DNA of 52,407 nt from Candidatus Poseidonia alphae (GCA_002505405.1 DAVD01000042.1:74276-126682), one strand, 5' to 3'; shown: positions 27,767-37,081, numbered from the stretch's first letter. A program made the numbers and translations. Notes: generated by a model from the sequence alone, not told the origin.

Positions 27767-28401
27767 TCTTGTTCATCTTGATATTTACCGTACAATCGCT
27801 CATTAACAAGCAAACTTGAACAGTGGGGGCATCGGTCGTTGTTTCCAAGCATCAGCGGACGAATCGCCAACACAGCAAGGCATGAGGGGCATGCTGCAAG
27901 CATTTCCCCCTCCTCAAGGTCAGCCAGTGGATTGAACGAATCGCTACTGTAACCCGAACGGTATACAGGATGCCAGTGAAACAATGCTCTTCGACCGGAA
28001 CCAAAGGCAGCCCAACCCATGAGGAAAACAAACAAAAGTCCGCTTAAACGTTCACCAAAGAGAACGGCAATGAGGTTGAGGAATGCTAAGAATCCAAACA
28101 TCAAACTTGCCGTCATCAAGAGACCAACGGCTGGCCAATACGCCCATTGACGTCGTTGACGGTAACTGGTGTAGACGCTTAGGGCGACGAAGGCCAATGC
28201 AATGATGATGGTTGTTGATGTGGATGGCGACAGAAAGCCCGTTGCAAGCAGTAATGTTGCGAGCAAATAGACCACAATTCCAGCATCGACCAATACGATG
28301 AACGAAGTGCCTCGGTGAACATGAGCGATGGGGTCACGAGCCGTTGATGCTGATGGCGCCGAACCCGCCAAAACGAAATCATCCGCTCTGGTGTTGCTCA
28401 T
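27763..28401 (-). CDS. polytopic membrane protein with C-terminal zinc ribbon
   Basis: About 212 residues. Two hairpins of hydrophobic helices (SFIVLVDAGIVVYLLATLLL, TTIIIALAFVALSVYTSY, YWPAVGLLMTASLMFGFLAF, LLFVFLMGWAAFGSG) are followed by a cytoplasmic tail with CPSC and CPHC, a typical rubredoxin-like zinc ribbon. Family not recognised. A start at 28401 (MSNTRADD) follows GGGGAAG; the ATG at 28434 is an alternative, but it overlaps the divergent coaBC open frame. First gene of a minus-strand run that continues to proS. Confidence 0.65.
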   Translation of the reverse strand: MSNTRADDFVLAGSAPSASTARDPIAHVHRGTSFIVLVDAGIVVYLLATLLLATGFLSPSTSTTIIIALAFVALSVYTSYRQRRQWAYWPAVGLLMTASLMFGFLAFLNLIAVLFGERLSGLLFVFLMGWAAFGSGRRALFHWHPVYRSGYSSDSFNPLADLEEGEMLAACPSCLAVLAIRPLMLGNNDRCPHCSSLLVNERLYGKYQDEQE

Positions 28402-28492
28402 GTCTTCCCCTGCGGTGGGACCTTCTTGAAACATGTGGCCACTGCGGAAGATGGCAAAGAAGCGAAGAAGTCATGATAGACCGCTCTGTGGG

Positions 28493-29701
28493 ATGGCTAT
28501 GGCCACCCGTGATACCGATGTCATTGCGTCGGGAAATTCGCTTCGTGGTTTACGTATTGTTCTGGGCGTCACCGGTGGAATAGCAGCGGTGGAAACGGTC
28601 AAGGTCGCCAGAGAATTAAGGCGACACGGCGCAGAACTTATCGTCATCATGACACCTTCGGCTCAGCGAATTATTACTCCACTTGCTGTTCGTTGGGCCT
28701 CACAAGCTGATGTCATCACCGACTGGGATGGAGACCTATCCGCCTTAGATGAAGTCGATGCAGTATTGGTAGCGCCTGCCACCCGAGACGTGATGGCGAG
28801 CCACCTTCATGGATTGCAGCACGGCCCGTTGATGATGGCCCTCTCCGTTGCAAGAAGCAGAGGAACGCCCATCATGATGGTTCCAAGCATGCACGAAGAC
28901 CTTGCTAAAGACCCGGTCACGGAAGACATCGTCATTGAACTGCGCAACAAAGGAATTTCAGTGGAATGGGGTCCGAATGAAGAAGGGAAACAAAAAACGC
29001 CAACTCCGAATGCAATTTGTGCAAAGTTGGGCCATCTCATCAACCAAAAGAAGGCCAAGCGACGTTCGATTGTGATCACACTCGGCGCCACTTCATCTCC
29101 GATTGATGATATTCGTCACGTGCAAAACATGAGTTCGGGTGCAACGGGCTGGGCTCTTGCAGACCATCTCTATCGTCACGGTCACGATGTCACATGTGTT
29201 GCAGGATTGACAACATCTCCATCACCAGATTGGCTTCCGCTCATCATCCGTACGCCAACCCCTGGTGAAATGCTCAAGGAATGCAAAGCGCTCTCTAACG
29301 ATGGAATCGATGCCTGGATTCATGCAGCTGCCGTATTGGATTACGTCGTCGATTCACCGGCAGAGGGTAAAATTGCAAGCCAGCAAGGAAGCCTATCTCT
29401 TGACCTTGTTGAAAGTCCAAAACACATTCAGGAACTCAAAGACGATTGCGACGGCAGTGTACGCATTGGATTCAAACTTGAATCCGGAATTAAACAAAAA
29501 GATTTGATCTACCGAGCCATTGCTCAGATTGAGTCTTCAGGAATGACTGCAGTTATCGCAAATCGGCTGGAGGACTTGGACGATGCAACCAAGCCCAGGG
29601 GATACCTCGTCGATTCACTTGGCGCCCATTTTGTATTGCAGAACTCAGCGGACCTCCATGATGCCATCATCACGCTTGTTGAACGTGGCTCGGAGGCATA
29701 A
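28493..29701 (+). CDS. coaBC: CoaBC-like bifunctional protein (phosphopantothenate-cysteine ligase with altered decarboxylase domain)
   Basis: Architecture of the CoA-synthesis enzyme CoaBC: an N-terminal flavoprotein (HFCD) domain beginning LRIVLGVTGGIAAVETVK, and a C-terminal ligase domain with LGATSSPIDDIRHVQNMSSG, a Gly/Ala-rich nucleotide site, AAVLDYVVDSP and GFKLES. The ligase half looks intact. In the decarboxylase half, the residues I would expect for activity are not visible: the PASANT motif reads PATRDV, PXMNXXMW reads PSMHEDLA, no His occupies the usual HISL position, and the flap Cys (ACGD.G.GRM) is missing. It may be a divergent or inactive decarboxylase domain. The ATG 28499 is an alternative start. 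Confidence 0.8.
   Translation: MAMATRDTDVIASGNSLRGLRIVLGVTGGIAAVETVKVARELRRHGAELIVIMTPSAQRIITPLAVRWASQADVITDWDGDLSALDEVDAVLVAPATRDVMASHLHGLQHGPLMMALSVARSRGTPIMMVPSMHEDLAKDPVTEDIVIELRNKGISVEWGPNEEGKQKTPTPNAICAKLGHLINQKKAKRRSIVITLGATSSPIDDIRHVQNMSSGATGWALADHLYRHGHDVTCVAGLTTSPSPDWLPLIIRTPTPGEMLKECKALSNDGIDAWIHAAAVLDYVVDSPAEGKIASQQGSLSLDLVESPKHIQELKDDCDGSVRIGFKLESGIKQKDLIYRAIAQIESSGMTAVIANRLEDLDDATKPRGYLVDSLGAHFVLQNSADLHDAIITLVERGSEA
29692..29696 (+). promoter_or_regulatory. Shine-Dalgarno GGAGG for trmY
   Basis: GGAGG within the last codons of coaBC, 7 bases before the trmY ATG at 29704, so the two genes are probably translated from one transcript. Confidence 0.7.
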
Positions 29702-29703
29702 GC

Positions 29704-30321
29704 ATGCGTAGGTTCGCCATCGTCGGCCATCGTGCAATGTCCAAAGGCAAACTGCCCCTCAATGATTTAGCAGGAGGCGCCGGTAGAATGGACGTCCTCG
29801 TACGAGCGATGATGGCGGCTTTATTGACCAGTCATGGCTTGAGAAAGGATACCGAAATTATCCTTCATCTGGGTGGCGGCCCTGGACCTCCAAGAAGGAT
29901 ACGTTTTGATGGGAGTGAACTGGTAGGCGTCCACGCTGAAGAACGTTCTATAGCGGGGCAAATCGGTAAGGTCATCGCAACCCCCCTCCCGCCCATTGGA
30001 CACTGGCAACCCATCACAAGGGGAATTGAACACAGTGGTGGAAACCTGCAAACGACCCTAAGCCAATGGGGTGAACTCCCAGTAGTTGCCCTTGATGCTA
30101 ACGCCCCACGTCTATGGAACCCTGATGCGCACTTACCGGAACAAAGCAACCAACATGATGTTGACATTGGTTTTGTCCTCAGTGATGACCAACCCCTCGA
30201 GGAAGAGGGCCTCAATGGAGTGATGAAACGTTCCTTGGGCGAACAATGGCTTCAGGGGCACATGGCCATTGGCGTCGTTCATTTCCTTCTTGATGAAGGC
30301 GTAGCGCTTAATTTGGATTGA
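29704..30321 (+). CDS. trmY: tRNA (pseudouridine-54 N1)-methyltransferase TrmY
   Basis: SPOUT-type methyltransferase that makes N1-methylpseudouridine at position 54 of archaeal tRNAs. The 205-residue protein has the family's marks: FAIVGHRA at the start, DLAGGAGRMDVLVRA, LTSHGLRKDTEI, LHLGGGPGPPRRIRFDGSEL and ERSIAGQIGK. Near the C-terminus are FVLSDDQPLEEEG and an IGVVHFLLDEG segment that belongs to the SAM-binding knot region. It is downstream of coaBC with a two-base spacer and overlaps the convergent surE by 14 bases. Confidence 0.95.
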   Translation: MRRFAIVGHRAMSKGKLPLNDLAGGAGRMDVLVRAMMAALLTSHGLRKDTEIILHLGGGPGPPRRIRFDGSELVGVHAEERSIAGQIGKVIATPLPPIGHWQPITRGIEHSGGNLQTTLSQWGELPVVALDANAPRLWNPDAHLPEQSNQHDVDIGFVLSDDQPLEEEGLNGVMKRSLGEQWLQGHMAIGVVHFLLDEGVALNLD

Positions 30322-31294
30322 GCCAATGGGGCCATCCGTCTGCTGAGTTCATCAATACACTGGCAAGCAGATCTTCATCCATGGCGAATGGATGACTCTG
30401 AGGCCAAACAGCAAGACATGAAAGACTGGCTTTATCTTCTTCCACAGCATCACAATCACCGTACAAAACTTCACTGTGATCAACGGAAGATGCCCCGATG
30501 GTGAACGTCGCCACTTCATCGTCTCCTGCGCCTTCAAAGCGTACAGCATTTCGGTACCAGCGAACACCCAATCGAGTGCAAGCCCACGTGCCATCCCATG
30601 TTGGTGGAACGTTCAAATTGAGCATGAGGTCACCGTTTCTAAAGGCAGTGAGTAGAGCTTTGTTTGGGTCTTGAACCCACTTTTCATCGTTACCAGCGGT
30701 GGGCCACGACGTGAAGTAATTGGTGTCCATTGCATCGTGGGGGCGGCCTGCATTGGCGGCTACTTTGGGGAGGACGTCCATTGCTCGTCCGACCAGAATG
30801 ACGGTCGCTTCGATTGAACGAGCCATCCCTTCAGGGTCAAACGATGTGAATGAAGAAGCGATTGCAGGCATTCCGTAAAGGCCTGCTTCTCGAGCAGCGC
30901 CCATCGTTCCACTGTGGTACGAGTCTTGGGATAAGTTCGGGCCGAGGTTGACTCCAGAAACGACAAGTTGCGGTTTGACCGAGGGTACCAAATGTTCCAA
31001 TCCGCCGTCCATGGCAACTATGACGGTATCGCAAGGTGTTCCATCCAGTTCAAACAGATGGACAGGCGCATGTTCTGGATTGAGACTCCACGCATCAACA
31101 AGGTCTGGGCGTTCCCGTAGACCCATGGGTTTCATGAGATTGATGCGCATGCCTGCTGCTGAATGGTTCTCGCTAGGAGCGAGAACCACGATGTTATGCC
31201 CTTCACGATGCAGCGCTTGTACCAAAAGGCGGAAACCCTCAGCCTCAATACCGTCATCATTGGTAAGCAACAACCATCCTCTGTTCTCAGACAT
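30308..31294 (-). CDS. surE: SurE 5'/3'-nucleotidase
   Basis: Metal-dependent nucleoside monophosphatase. Seen: LLLTNDDGIEAEGFRLL (the DD and TN metal site at residues 11-15), VLAPSENHSAAGM (Ser/Asn ligands) and SGVNLGPNLSQDSYHSGTMGAAREA, all SurE signatures. At 328 residues it is longer than most (about 250), with the extra length in the C-terminal half. AGGTGG lies just upstream of the ATG, and this Shine-Dalgarno overlaps the stop of the upstream DMT-transporter gene, so they are probably coupled. Confidence 0.94.
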   Translation of the reverse strand: MSENRGWLLLTNDDGIEAEGFRLLVQALHREGHNIVVLAPSENHSAAGMRINLMKPMGLRERPDLVDAWSLNPEHAPVHLFELDGTPCDTVIVAMDGGLEHLVPSVKPQLVVSGVNLGPNLSQDSYHSGTMGAAREAGLYGMPAIASSFTSFDPEGMARSIEATVILVGRAMDVLPKVAANAGRPHDAMDTNYFTSWPTAGNDEKWVQDPNKALLTAFRNGDLMLNLNVPPTWDGTWACTRLGVRWYRNAVRFEGAGDDEVATFTIGASSVDHSEVLYGDCDAVEEDKASLSCLAVWPQSHPFAMDEDLLASVLMNSADGWPHWLNPN

Positions 31295-31300
31295 TCTTCC

Positions 31301-31304
31301 ACCT
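31301..31304 (-). promoter_or_regulatory. Shine-Dalgarno AGGT(GG) for surE overlapping DMT stop
   Basis: On the minus strand TAGGTGGAAGA precedes the surE ATG; TAG is the stop codon of the DMT transporter gene. Confidence 0.6.
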
Positions 31305-32298
31305 AATCCAAAGCCGCAGCATCAGCGTTTTGATTGTTCGCTTTTTCCAAAGCAACACGTTCGGACGTGTAAACCACCAAAACCAGCCCCGTCATAAGAA
31401 TAAATCCTCCAATCCATGTCCAGGTACCTGGGATTCCTGTATCGAAGAAGAGCCATCCAATCAGAGAACCAAGAACCGGTTCAAACGTTACTGCAGTGGA
31501 CACTACCAAAGGAGAGATGTAACGAAGGCATGTATTCAATCCGGTATGGCCAAGAAGACCCGCGATTAAGGCGAGCAACAAAAACCAGATGAAATATTCA
31601 GAATCCACCCAACCCACCGCTCCAAAATCAGCAATACCCGTCTCCAATGCATAAGAGAACGGAAGGAGAACGATTGCTCCGATTAAGGTCACCGGGAAAG
31701 CATAGAGAAAAATCGGCATCCATGTTCGCAAAATTCGTCCAACGACAATATAACCCACTACAAATACCGCTCCGAGGAATGCCAGACTATCGCCGAACAC
31801 CGTGACGGTTTGGTCTCCCTGTGATGCCCCGTTGTCAAGAAGAGTGATTCCAGCACCAAGGAAGCAAACCATCGCCCCGTAAATCTCAGTTCTGTGAGGC
31901 GTTCGCACACTGGGGTGGAAACTGGCTAACACGAGCATCCCGATCACGATGACAAGCGGATGGGCGGTGACAAACAACAGCGAATGCGTAAGCGATGTTT
32001 CGTCTAAACTAGCAACCCAGGCTCCAAAATGGGCGGCAAGCGCAAGACCGCTTGCGAGAAGCAAGAGCCAACTTTCTTTGGTCCAAAACATTGACTTGAC
32101 ATCGTCGGGAGTTGCTCTCCACTGAAACAAAGCCAGGGGTGCAAGAACAATTGATGTCAATTGAAGGCGCCATGATGCTCGAAGCAGCGGGGGTATTTCC
32201 TCAACGTGTTGAAAGAGGGCACCGGCACTAGAAACGCCGCATATTGCAGCAATAAGGAGACCCCATACCCAGGTCGGCACAGCACCTTCATGGGCCAT
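31303..32298 (-). CDS. EamA/DMT-family transporter
   Basis: Drug/metabolite transporter-type permease of about 331 residues with ten predicted membrane helices in two EamA repeats. N-terminal repeat from WVWGLLIAAICGVSSAGALF; second repeat includes LGAVFVVGYIVVGRILRTW and ends in ITLSL-like hydrophobic segments such as TWIGGFILMTGLVLVVY. The conserved Arg-rich loop (RASWRLQLTSI) is the usual EamA first-helix boundary. Substrate unknown (amino acids or metabolites are common). The ATG at 32298 is used; the frame runs upstream to 32388, but that part overlaps the OPT gene. Co-directional between the OPT gene and surE. Confidence 0.88.
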   Translation of the reverse strand: MAHEGAVPTWVWGLLIAAICGVSSAGALFQHVEEIPPLLRASWRLQLTSIVLAPLALFQWRATPDDVKSMFWTKESWLLLLASGLALAAHFGAWVASLDETSLTHSLLFVTAHPLVIVIGMLVLASFHPSVRTPHRTEIYGAMVCFLGAGITLLDNGASQGDQTVTVFGDSLAFLGAVFVVGYIVVGRILRTWMPIFLYAFPVTLIGAIVLLPFSYALETGIADFGAVGWVDSEYFIWFLLLALIAGLLGHTGLNTCLRYISPLVVSTAVTFEPVLGSLIGWLFFDTGIPGTWTWIGGFILMTGLVLVVYTSERVALEKANNQNADAAALD

Positions 32299-32308
32299 GA
32301 TGTCACGC

Positions 32309-34702
32309 TCATGAATTCTGTAGGACTGCATCCTCGCTGTCGCCACCGATGACTCCAGCTCTCTTGAACAGCAGGTAAATACCCACACCTACAATGACGT
32401 TGATCAAAATCAATCCAAACATACGAATAGCATACCATGCGCCTGAATCTGGGAAGTTCTTAACGCCCATGACCGTTCGTGGATCCCCTGCTCCATCGTA
32501 CCAAATTGAGTCAATGAAGGAGAGAATACTTGATTCTGTTCCAAAGAACGCTTCGCCAGTGAGTAAACCAGCAGCCACCATGAACGTACTCAGTAAGATG
32601 AGAGCACGTTGCTTTTCAGCAGCGGTCGTACCTTCGGTTTCCTTGAGGGCATCGATTCTTGGGGCCAATTTCTTATCTTCCCAATTATCACGAGCAACAC
32701 CACCAATGAGCATTGGTAGGGTGTGAGGGACATCGAGGTACATTCCCAATCCGAACGAGGTACCCATCCCTGTAGCCCATTCGACAAACATCCCAAGAAG
32801 GAAGCCGAGTCCAAGGAGAATCAAGTCGCCTTCTCCTTCAGCGAAGATTACCGAGAAGGTTGCAAATGCATTGGCTTGTGGAGCGATGAGGTCGATGCGG
32901 CCTTCGGCGAGTTGAATGGAGAGGAAAATCGCAACACCGGCTCCAATAATTGCACCTGGGACGACGCCCATGATGTTTCCTTTTGAGATGTGATACGGAC
33001 GGTTACCGATGTAAAGACTGTTCTTGTAGTCTCCAATAACCGTACCCGACATTGAGATTGCAGAGCCAAAGACCGTGGTTCCTACAAGCCCCAAAAGAAC
33101 GGCATCCTGTGTGTTGAGGTTCAACAATTCTTGGGCGTTCAAAAATACCCCAAGAAGCATCAAGAGGACAATAAAGGAAGTTCCCGAAACCGGTTCAATT
33201 CCTGTTTCGCCCATAACACGGACTGCGATGGCTCCAAGCATGAACGTGGTGAGAATGAGGACCAAGGCAAAGACCAGAGAGGCGAGTGGAGAAAATCCAC
33301 CGATGGTGAAAATCAAGATCATTGCAAAGAAGGTAACACCCATGAAGATTGGAATATGCTTCAAAGGCCACTCGTACCAGCCTTTTCCTTCCATGTACTC
33401 CTGACTGCCTTCACCTGTGAAAGCCGCTCCGATATCGGTGAAGATGTTCGCAAAGGTTCGCCACATCTTGGCCAGACCAAACATACCACCGCCGACAATG
33501 GAACCAATGGCAATTGTTCGTACGGTTTTGCCGAAGGCAATCATCTGAAGGGCTTCTGAACCACCGTCAGCATACGATTGAATCGGGATGTTTGCTTGTT
33601 GTGCTGCATCGTAGATGGGGACATTCAAGATAACTGCAAGAGGGACCAGGAAAAACCAACCGACGATTGTACCGAGGTTGACAAGGAAGGCCACTCGGGT
33701 TTTCATAAACCATCCAATAGCAAACATCGAGGGCGTCAAAGCAACACCTACATAGGTGTAAGCAAATGGATTCCAAGCCGTTTCTGCAGACCAATGGGTT
33801 TGTCCCAATGAGATACCGTCGTCTGTACCGGAGGGTTGATGGATTTTTCCTTTCGAGTAAAAACTCGCTAGGCCGATGTCGCCGTAATGTATGCTTTCTG
33901 CAATGAAATCCATCAAGGCAATTTTTCGATCGTTCATCCAAATCAATGGATACTCGACCAAGAACAGTCCAACCATGGTGAGTACGGTCCATACTCCAAT
34001 GGTTTTCAACGAATCACGGGCGTGTTCCACAGCACCCGTGCTCACATCGGATGAGATGTCAAGCATCTTGAGGGTCGCTTCAAATCCAGGTAAAGGAAGT
34101 GGGTCTTCAACCAGCCAAACCCTTCTAAAAATAATGAAATACATCACGCCAAGGAACCCTGCGAACATGGATGCTACAATTCCGACAAATGCAAGTCGGA
34201 ATGTATCGCCCTCGCCCAAGGTCACCAATGGACCCGATGCTAACGCATAATCGGGCTGACTGGCGAGAAGAAAAATGGCAGGAAAAGTGAAGATGAACCC
34301 TGTCGATGCGTGAGTTGCACCGGTGGTAGCTGAAGTTGCAATGTTCACTTCTGATGGCGACCACTTGAGCGCCATTCCTAGAAGGTAAGCGATGTACCAT
34401 GCCGCAGAGATGGCAAGACCAAGTTTGAGTCCAATGTAGGCAGTGACACCTGAGAAGATGGCACCAATTCCAATCCCGATCATGACCTTTGGAGTGCTCC
34501 AGTGAGACACTTCAAAGGACTCCTGAAGATTCTTTTCTTCCAGGTACTGTTCGAGAACACCGGTGTTGAGGTTGTTGTACATCTCGTCGTCGAGCCATGT
34601 TAACGTTCCAGCCTCGATGGCCTTGAGACCTTCAGGAGTTACCGGCTGCCGGTACGCAGATTTGGTTACAGTTTTGGCAGAAGAAAGTTTCTTTTCTGTC
34701 AT
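32309..34702 (-). CDS. OPT-family oligopeptide transporter
   Basis: Proton-coupled oligopeptide transporter of about 797 residues with some 15-16 hydrophobic helices. Segments such as KWSPSEVNIATSATTGATHASTG-like helices, GGGMFGLAKMWRTF, MGETGIEPVSGTSFIV and LYIGNRPYHISKGNIMG (written here in short pieces) are typical of the archaeal/bacterial OPT branch. The long soluble N-terminus (about 60 residues) lies in the cytoplasm. It should import small peptides, consistent with a protein-degrading heterotroph. The ATG at 34702 follows a GGTGA sequence; a GTG at 34711 is possible. Confidence 0.92.
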   Translation of the reverse strand: MTEKKLSSAKTVTKSAYRQPVTPEGLKAIEAGTLTWLDDEMYNNLNTGVLEQYLEEKNLQESFEVSHWSTPKVMIGIGIGAIFSGVTAYIGLKLGLAISAAWYIAYLLGMALKWSPSEVNIATSATTGATHASTGFIFTFPAIFLLASQPDYALASGPLVTLGEGDTFRLAFVGIVASMFAGFLGVMYFIIFRRVWLVEDPLPLPGFEATLKMLDISSDVSTGAVEHARDSLKTIGVWTVLTMVGLFLVEYPLIWMNDRKIALMDFIAESIHYGDIGLASFYSKGKIHQPSGTDDGISLGQTHWSAETAWNPFAYTYVGVALTPSMFAIGWFMKTRVAFLVNLGTIVGWFFLVPLAVILNVPIYDAAQQANIPIQSYADGGSEALQMIAFGKTVRTIAIGSIVGGGMFGLAKMWRTFANIFTDIGAAFTGEGSQEYMEGKGWYEWPLKHIPIFMGVTFFAMILIFTIGGFSPLASLVFALVLILTTFMLGAIAVRVMGETGIEPVSGTSFIVLLMLLGVFLNAQELLNLNTQDAVLLGLVGTTVFGSAISMSGTVIGDYKNSLYIGNRPYHISKGNIMGVVPGAIIGAGVAIFLSIQLAEGRIDLIAPQANAFATFSVIFAEGEGDLILLGLGFLLGMFVEWATGMGTSFGLGMYLDVPHTLPMLIGGVARDNWEDKKLAPRIDALKETEGTTAAEKQRALILLSTFMVAAGLLTGEAFFGTESSILSFIDSIWYDGAGDPRTVMGVKNFPDSGAWYAIRMFGLILINVIVGVGIYLLFKRAGVIGGDSEDAVLQNS

Positions 34703-34803
34703 GACATTCACCGTCCGAAGCCTTAGCGCTTATGCTGAACGGTGTGAAGCCACTTCAAGACGCTTACGCTACCAAGTTCTGGGCAAAGGCCCAAATTGAG
34801 CCC

Positions 34804-36600
34804 TCAAGCGGATGCACGGTTGCGTTCGTCTTCTGCCTTAGCAACTGCGATTCCATCTTCAACGTCGACCTTGCGAAGTATGATGGCTCCAGCAACGATA
34901 AGCAAAGATATGGCAAAGATTCCAACACGGGAATCGAACCAAACGGTCATCAGCGAATAGATGAGAGGTCCCAGGAGCGCTGCGACCTTTCCAAAGAATC
35001 CGAAGAAGCCAAAGAATTCAGCCGAACGTGTTTCTGGAACCATTTGTCCGAACATTGAGCGGGCAAGACCCTGTGAACCACCGAGTAGGGCTCCACCAAA
35101 GACTCCCAAGAGAAGGAATTGGAAGAACACCGACATGCCCAAAGGCTCCCAAACAAGGGAACGTGCCGTCTTAGGAATGAAATCCAATTTTCCATCACCA
35201 AGGCTCGTTGGGTGCTCAACACCCACGCTTGTGGCATTACCAAGTGGGCCGTTGACGATGCTGTAAGAAAATCGGGATTCATCCATTGTTGCTTCAAGAG
35301 CGGCCAAGGAAGTAGCATTCAAACTAACTGCAATAGCCGTTGCAGTTCCGTTTTTCTCGTACGCCCATTCCACAGCATAACCGTCCTTGTAATCATCGTT
35401 TTGAACGACAGGTAGAACTGCCTGATGCTCAATAGCCCATTGTTGTTCACCGTCATCGGGTAGGGCTGCAATATTGTTGACACCTTCACGGGCTGTTGCA
35501 ATGTAGGTCCCATTGATTTCATCCCAATCATATTGTATATCGTATTCTTCGTGGTTTTCCAGTTCAAGAGGAGCAAACGAAAGTGCCCCTACGATAACGA
35601 AGCACCAACAGACCAAAGAAAACTGAAGTGCTTGCTTCGTGCCCCATTTTTCTGCTAATTTGGTGAATCCAATGGCTGCGGGCGCAGCAACGAATTGAAT
35701 GATGAGAATGGTGGCAATGAGACCCGAAACTGTGAGTCCAAGGACCACGATTCCAAACACACCACTGAGTGCGGTGACAGAGTTGATTCCATCGATAAAG
35801 CAAAAGTAAGCGATCATGTAGATGAAAAGCGTTCTGAATTCCTTGATACCCATGAGCGTCTTCTTGACTTCTCCAAGTGCCATCTTTGTCGAAGCGATGA
35901 GACCTATTGGTTCCATTTCATTCTCAATGTGAGGCTCGGGAACCATCTTGAAGGTCATTTGAGCAAATCCGAGCCACCAGATACCTGAACTGGCCATAGC
36001 GAAGGGAATCACCCAGCTCTGAACTGAGCCACTCTCGTCAACAATGAACGTCACCATGAGGAGGTGAACGAGAAGAAGAAGACCACCACCGAGGTAACCA
36101 GAGGCGAAGGCCTTGTTCGAGATAGAATCCATTTCAGACTCATCGCCCATGTGAGGGAGCAATGCATTGTAAAACACTCCAGCGCCGTTCAACCCGACGT
36201 TGGCTACCATGAACATAATCATGGCCCATATCCAACCAATGGATACACCGAGATACGGTGAAAGAGCAAGCAGTATACATGAGACTGAACCCAGGATGGT
36301 GAGAACTCTCAACCACCACATCTTGATCATTCTTCGGTCTGCGATAACACCGAGTGACGGAGCACAAATCGCGACGAACAGAGCTCCAATCATGACCGCA
36401 GCCGAAAACATGGCGTCAGCAGTCCACTCGGAACCAAGCAACTTCATCGAGATTCCGTTTGCTTCCATGAAGAGGTAAGCAAACCATGCTGGAAAAATAG
36501 CGGTTGTAACGGATGTCTCAAAGGCACTTTTACCCCAGTCGTAGGCACAGTAACCTCGGACGCGTTCGTCTTTATCGGATGGCGAGATACGGTTCTCCAT
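34804..36600 (-). CDS. UMF1/Atg22-like MFS permease with a soluble insertion
   Basis: Major-facilitator permease of about 598 residues in the UMF1 / vacuole-effluxer Atg22-like group, recognised by YDWGKSAFETSVTTAIFPAW close to the N-terminus. Twelve helices are expected. Between helices in the second half, about residues 350-490 form a hydrophilic insertion (around 35150-35570) with several N-glycosylation sequons (NGT, NAT), so it should lie outside. Typical members lack this and are about 430-500 residues. Substrate unknown; amino acid efflux is known for Atg22. The start at 36600 follows GGTG; a start at 36624 is possible. Confidence 0.85.
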   Translation of the reverse strand: MENRISPSDKDERVRGYCAYDWGKSAFETSVTTAIFPAWFAYLFMEANGISMKLLGSEWTADAMFSAAVMIGALFVAICAPSLGVIADRRMIKMWWLRVLTILGSVSCILLALSPYLGVSIGWIWAMIMFMVANVGLNGAGVFYNALLPHMGDESEMDSISNKAFASGYLGGGLLLLVHLLMVTFIVDESGSVQSWVIPFAMASSGIWWLGFAQMTFKMVPEPHIENEMEPIGLIASTKMALGEVKKTLMGIKEFRTLFIYMIAYFCFIDGINSVTALSGVFGIVVLGLTVSGLIATILIIQFVAAPAAIGFTKLAEKWGTKQALQFSLVCWCFVIVGALSFAPLELENHEEYDIQYDWDEINGTYIATAREGVNNIAALPDDGEQQWAIEHQAVLPVVQNDDYKDGYAVEWAYEKNGTATAIAVSLNATSLAALEATMDESRFSYSIVNGPLGNATSVGVEHPTSLGDGKLDFIPKTARSLVWEPLGMSVFFQFLLLGVFGGALLGGSQGLARSMFGQMVPETRSAEFFGFFGFFGKVAALLGPLIYSLMTVWFDSRVGIFAISLLIVAGAIILRKVDVEDGIAVAKAEDERNRASA

Positions 36601-36630
36601 AACACCGGAGCAACGACATAGCATATGAAA

Positions 36631-36655
36631 TCATTTCCGACAAAATCAGAAATGA
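36631..36655. repeat. inverted repeat downstream of aIF5A
   Basis: TCATTTC (36631-36637) and GAAATGA (36649-36655) form 7-base perfect arms with an 11-base loop, between the aIF5A stop and the UMF1 gene start, on the minus-strand transcript. It could be a terminator or regulatory hairpin, or chance; archaeal terminators usually need only T-rich tracts. Confidence 0.4.
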
Positions 36656-36685
36656 AGTCGTTTAAGATGAGGTTCGTTTTGACCA

Positions 36686-37081
36686 TCAATGGTCACGAAT
36701 GATGATGTAACGACCAAGGGCTTCTTGCCACATGATTTTGTTACCCGATTCCACATTCATGCCTTCGTCAGCCTCGGGCATGGGGAGAATCATCATGGAG
36801 TAATCTCGGTCATTCATTGCATGGACTTCAGCACCTTCAATGTGGGTCACTGTAGCGGTACCCTTCTCGATCATTGGTACGTTAATGCTGTCGGTAACGG
36901 TTCCGACGTGAGAGATCTTCTTCTTGGTGAAAATGCTTTCTAGGGAGAGACGGGCTTTAGCCGAACCGTGCTTCCCTGGCTTTGATTTCGAGATGCTCAA
37001 AATTTTGTATGCTTCATCGTCTACGACACAAAATCGTCCAACTTTTAGCGTGCGAATTTCGACTCGGTCTGTTCCTGGCAT
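36686..37081 (-). CDS. eif5A: translation initiation factor aIF5A
   Basis: Archaeal IF5A, which relieves ribosome stalling at proline-rich stretches and during initiation/termination. Length 131 residues, with an SH3-like N-terminal domain containing the hypusination loop SKSKPGKHGSAKAR, so Lys37 is the deoxyhypusine/hypusine site, and an OB-fold C-terminal domain. The ATG at 37081 lies directly after a GGTGAG Shine-Dalgarno. It is a single-copy essential archaeal gene. Confidence 0.97.
   Translation of the reverse strand: MPGTDRVEIRTLKVGRFCVVDDEAYKILSISKSKPGKHGSAKARLSLESIFTKKKISHVGTVTDSINVPMIEKGTATVTHIEGAEVHAMNDRDYSMMILPMPEADEGMNVESGNKIMWQEALGRYIIIRDH

Noticed and set aside
28433..28492. 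Upstream extension of coaBC to the ATG at 28433
   Set aside because: The added residues are basic and unlike the family N-terminus, and they would overlap the divergent zinc-ribbon protein start.
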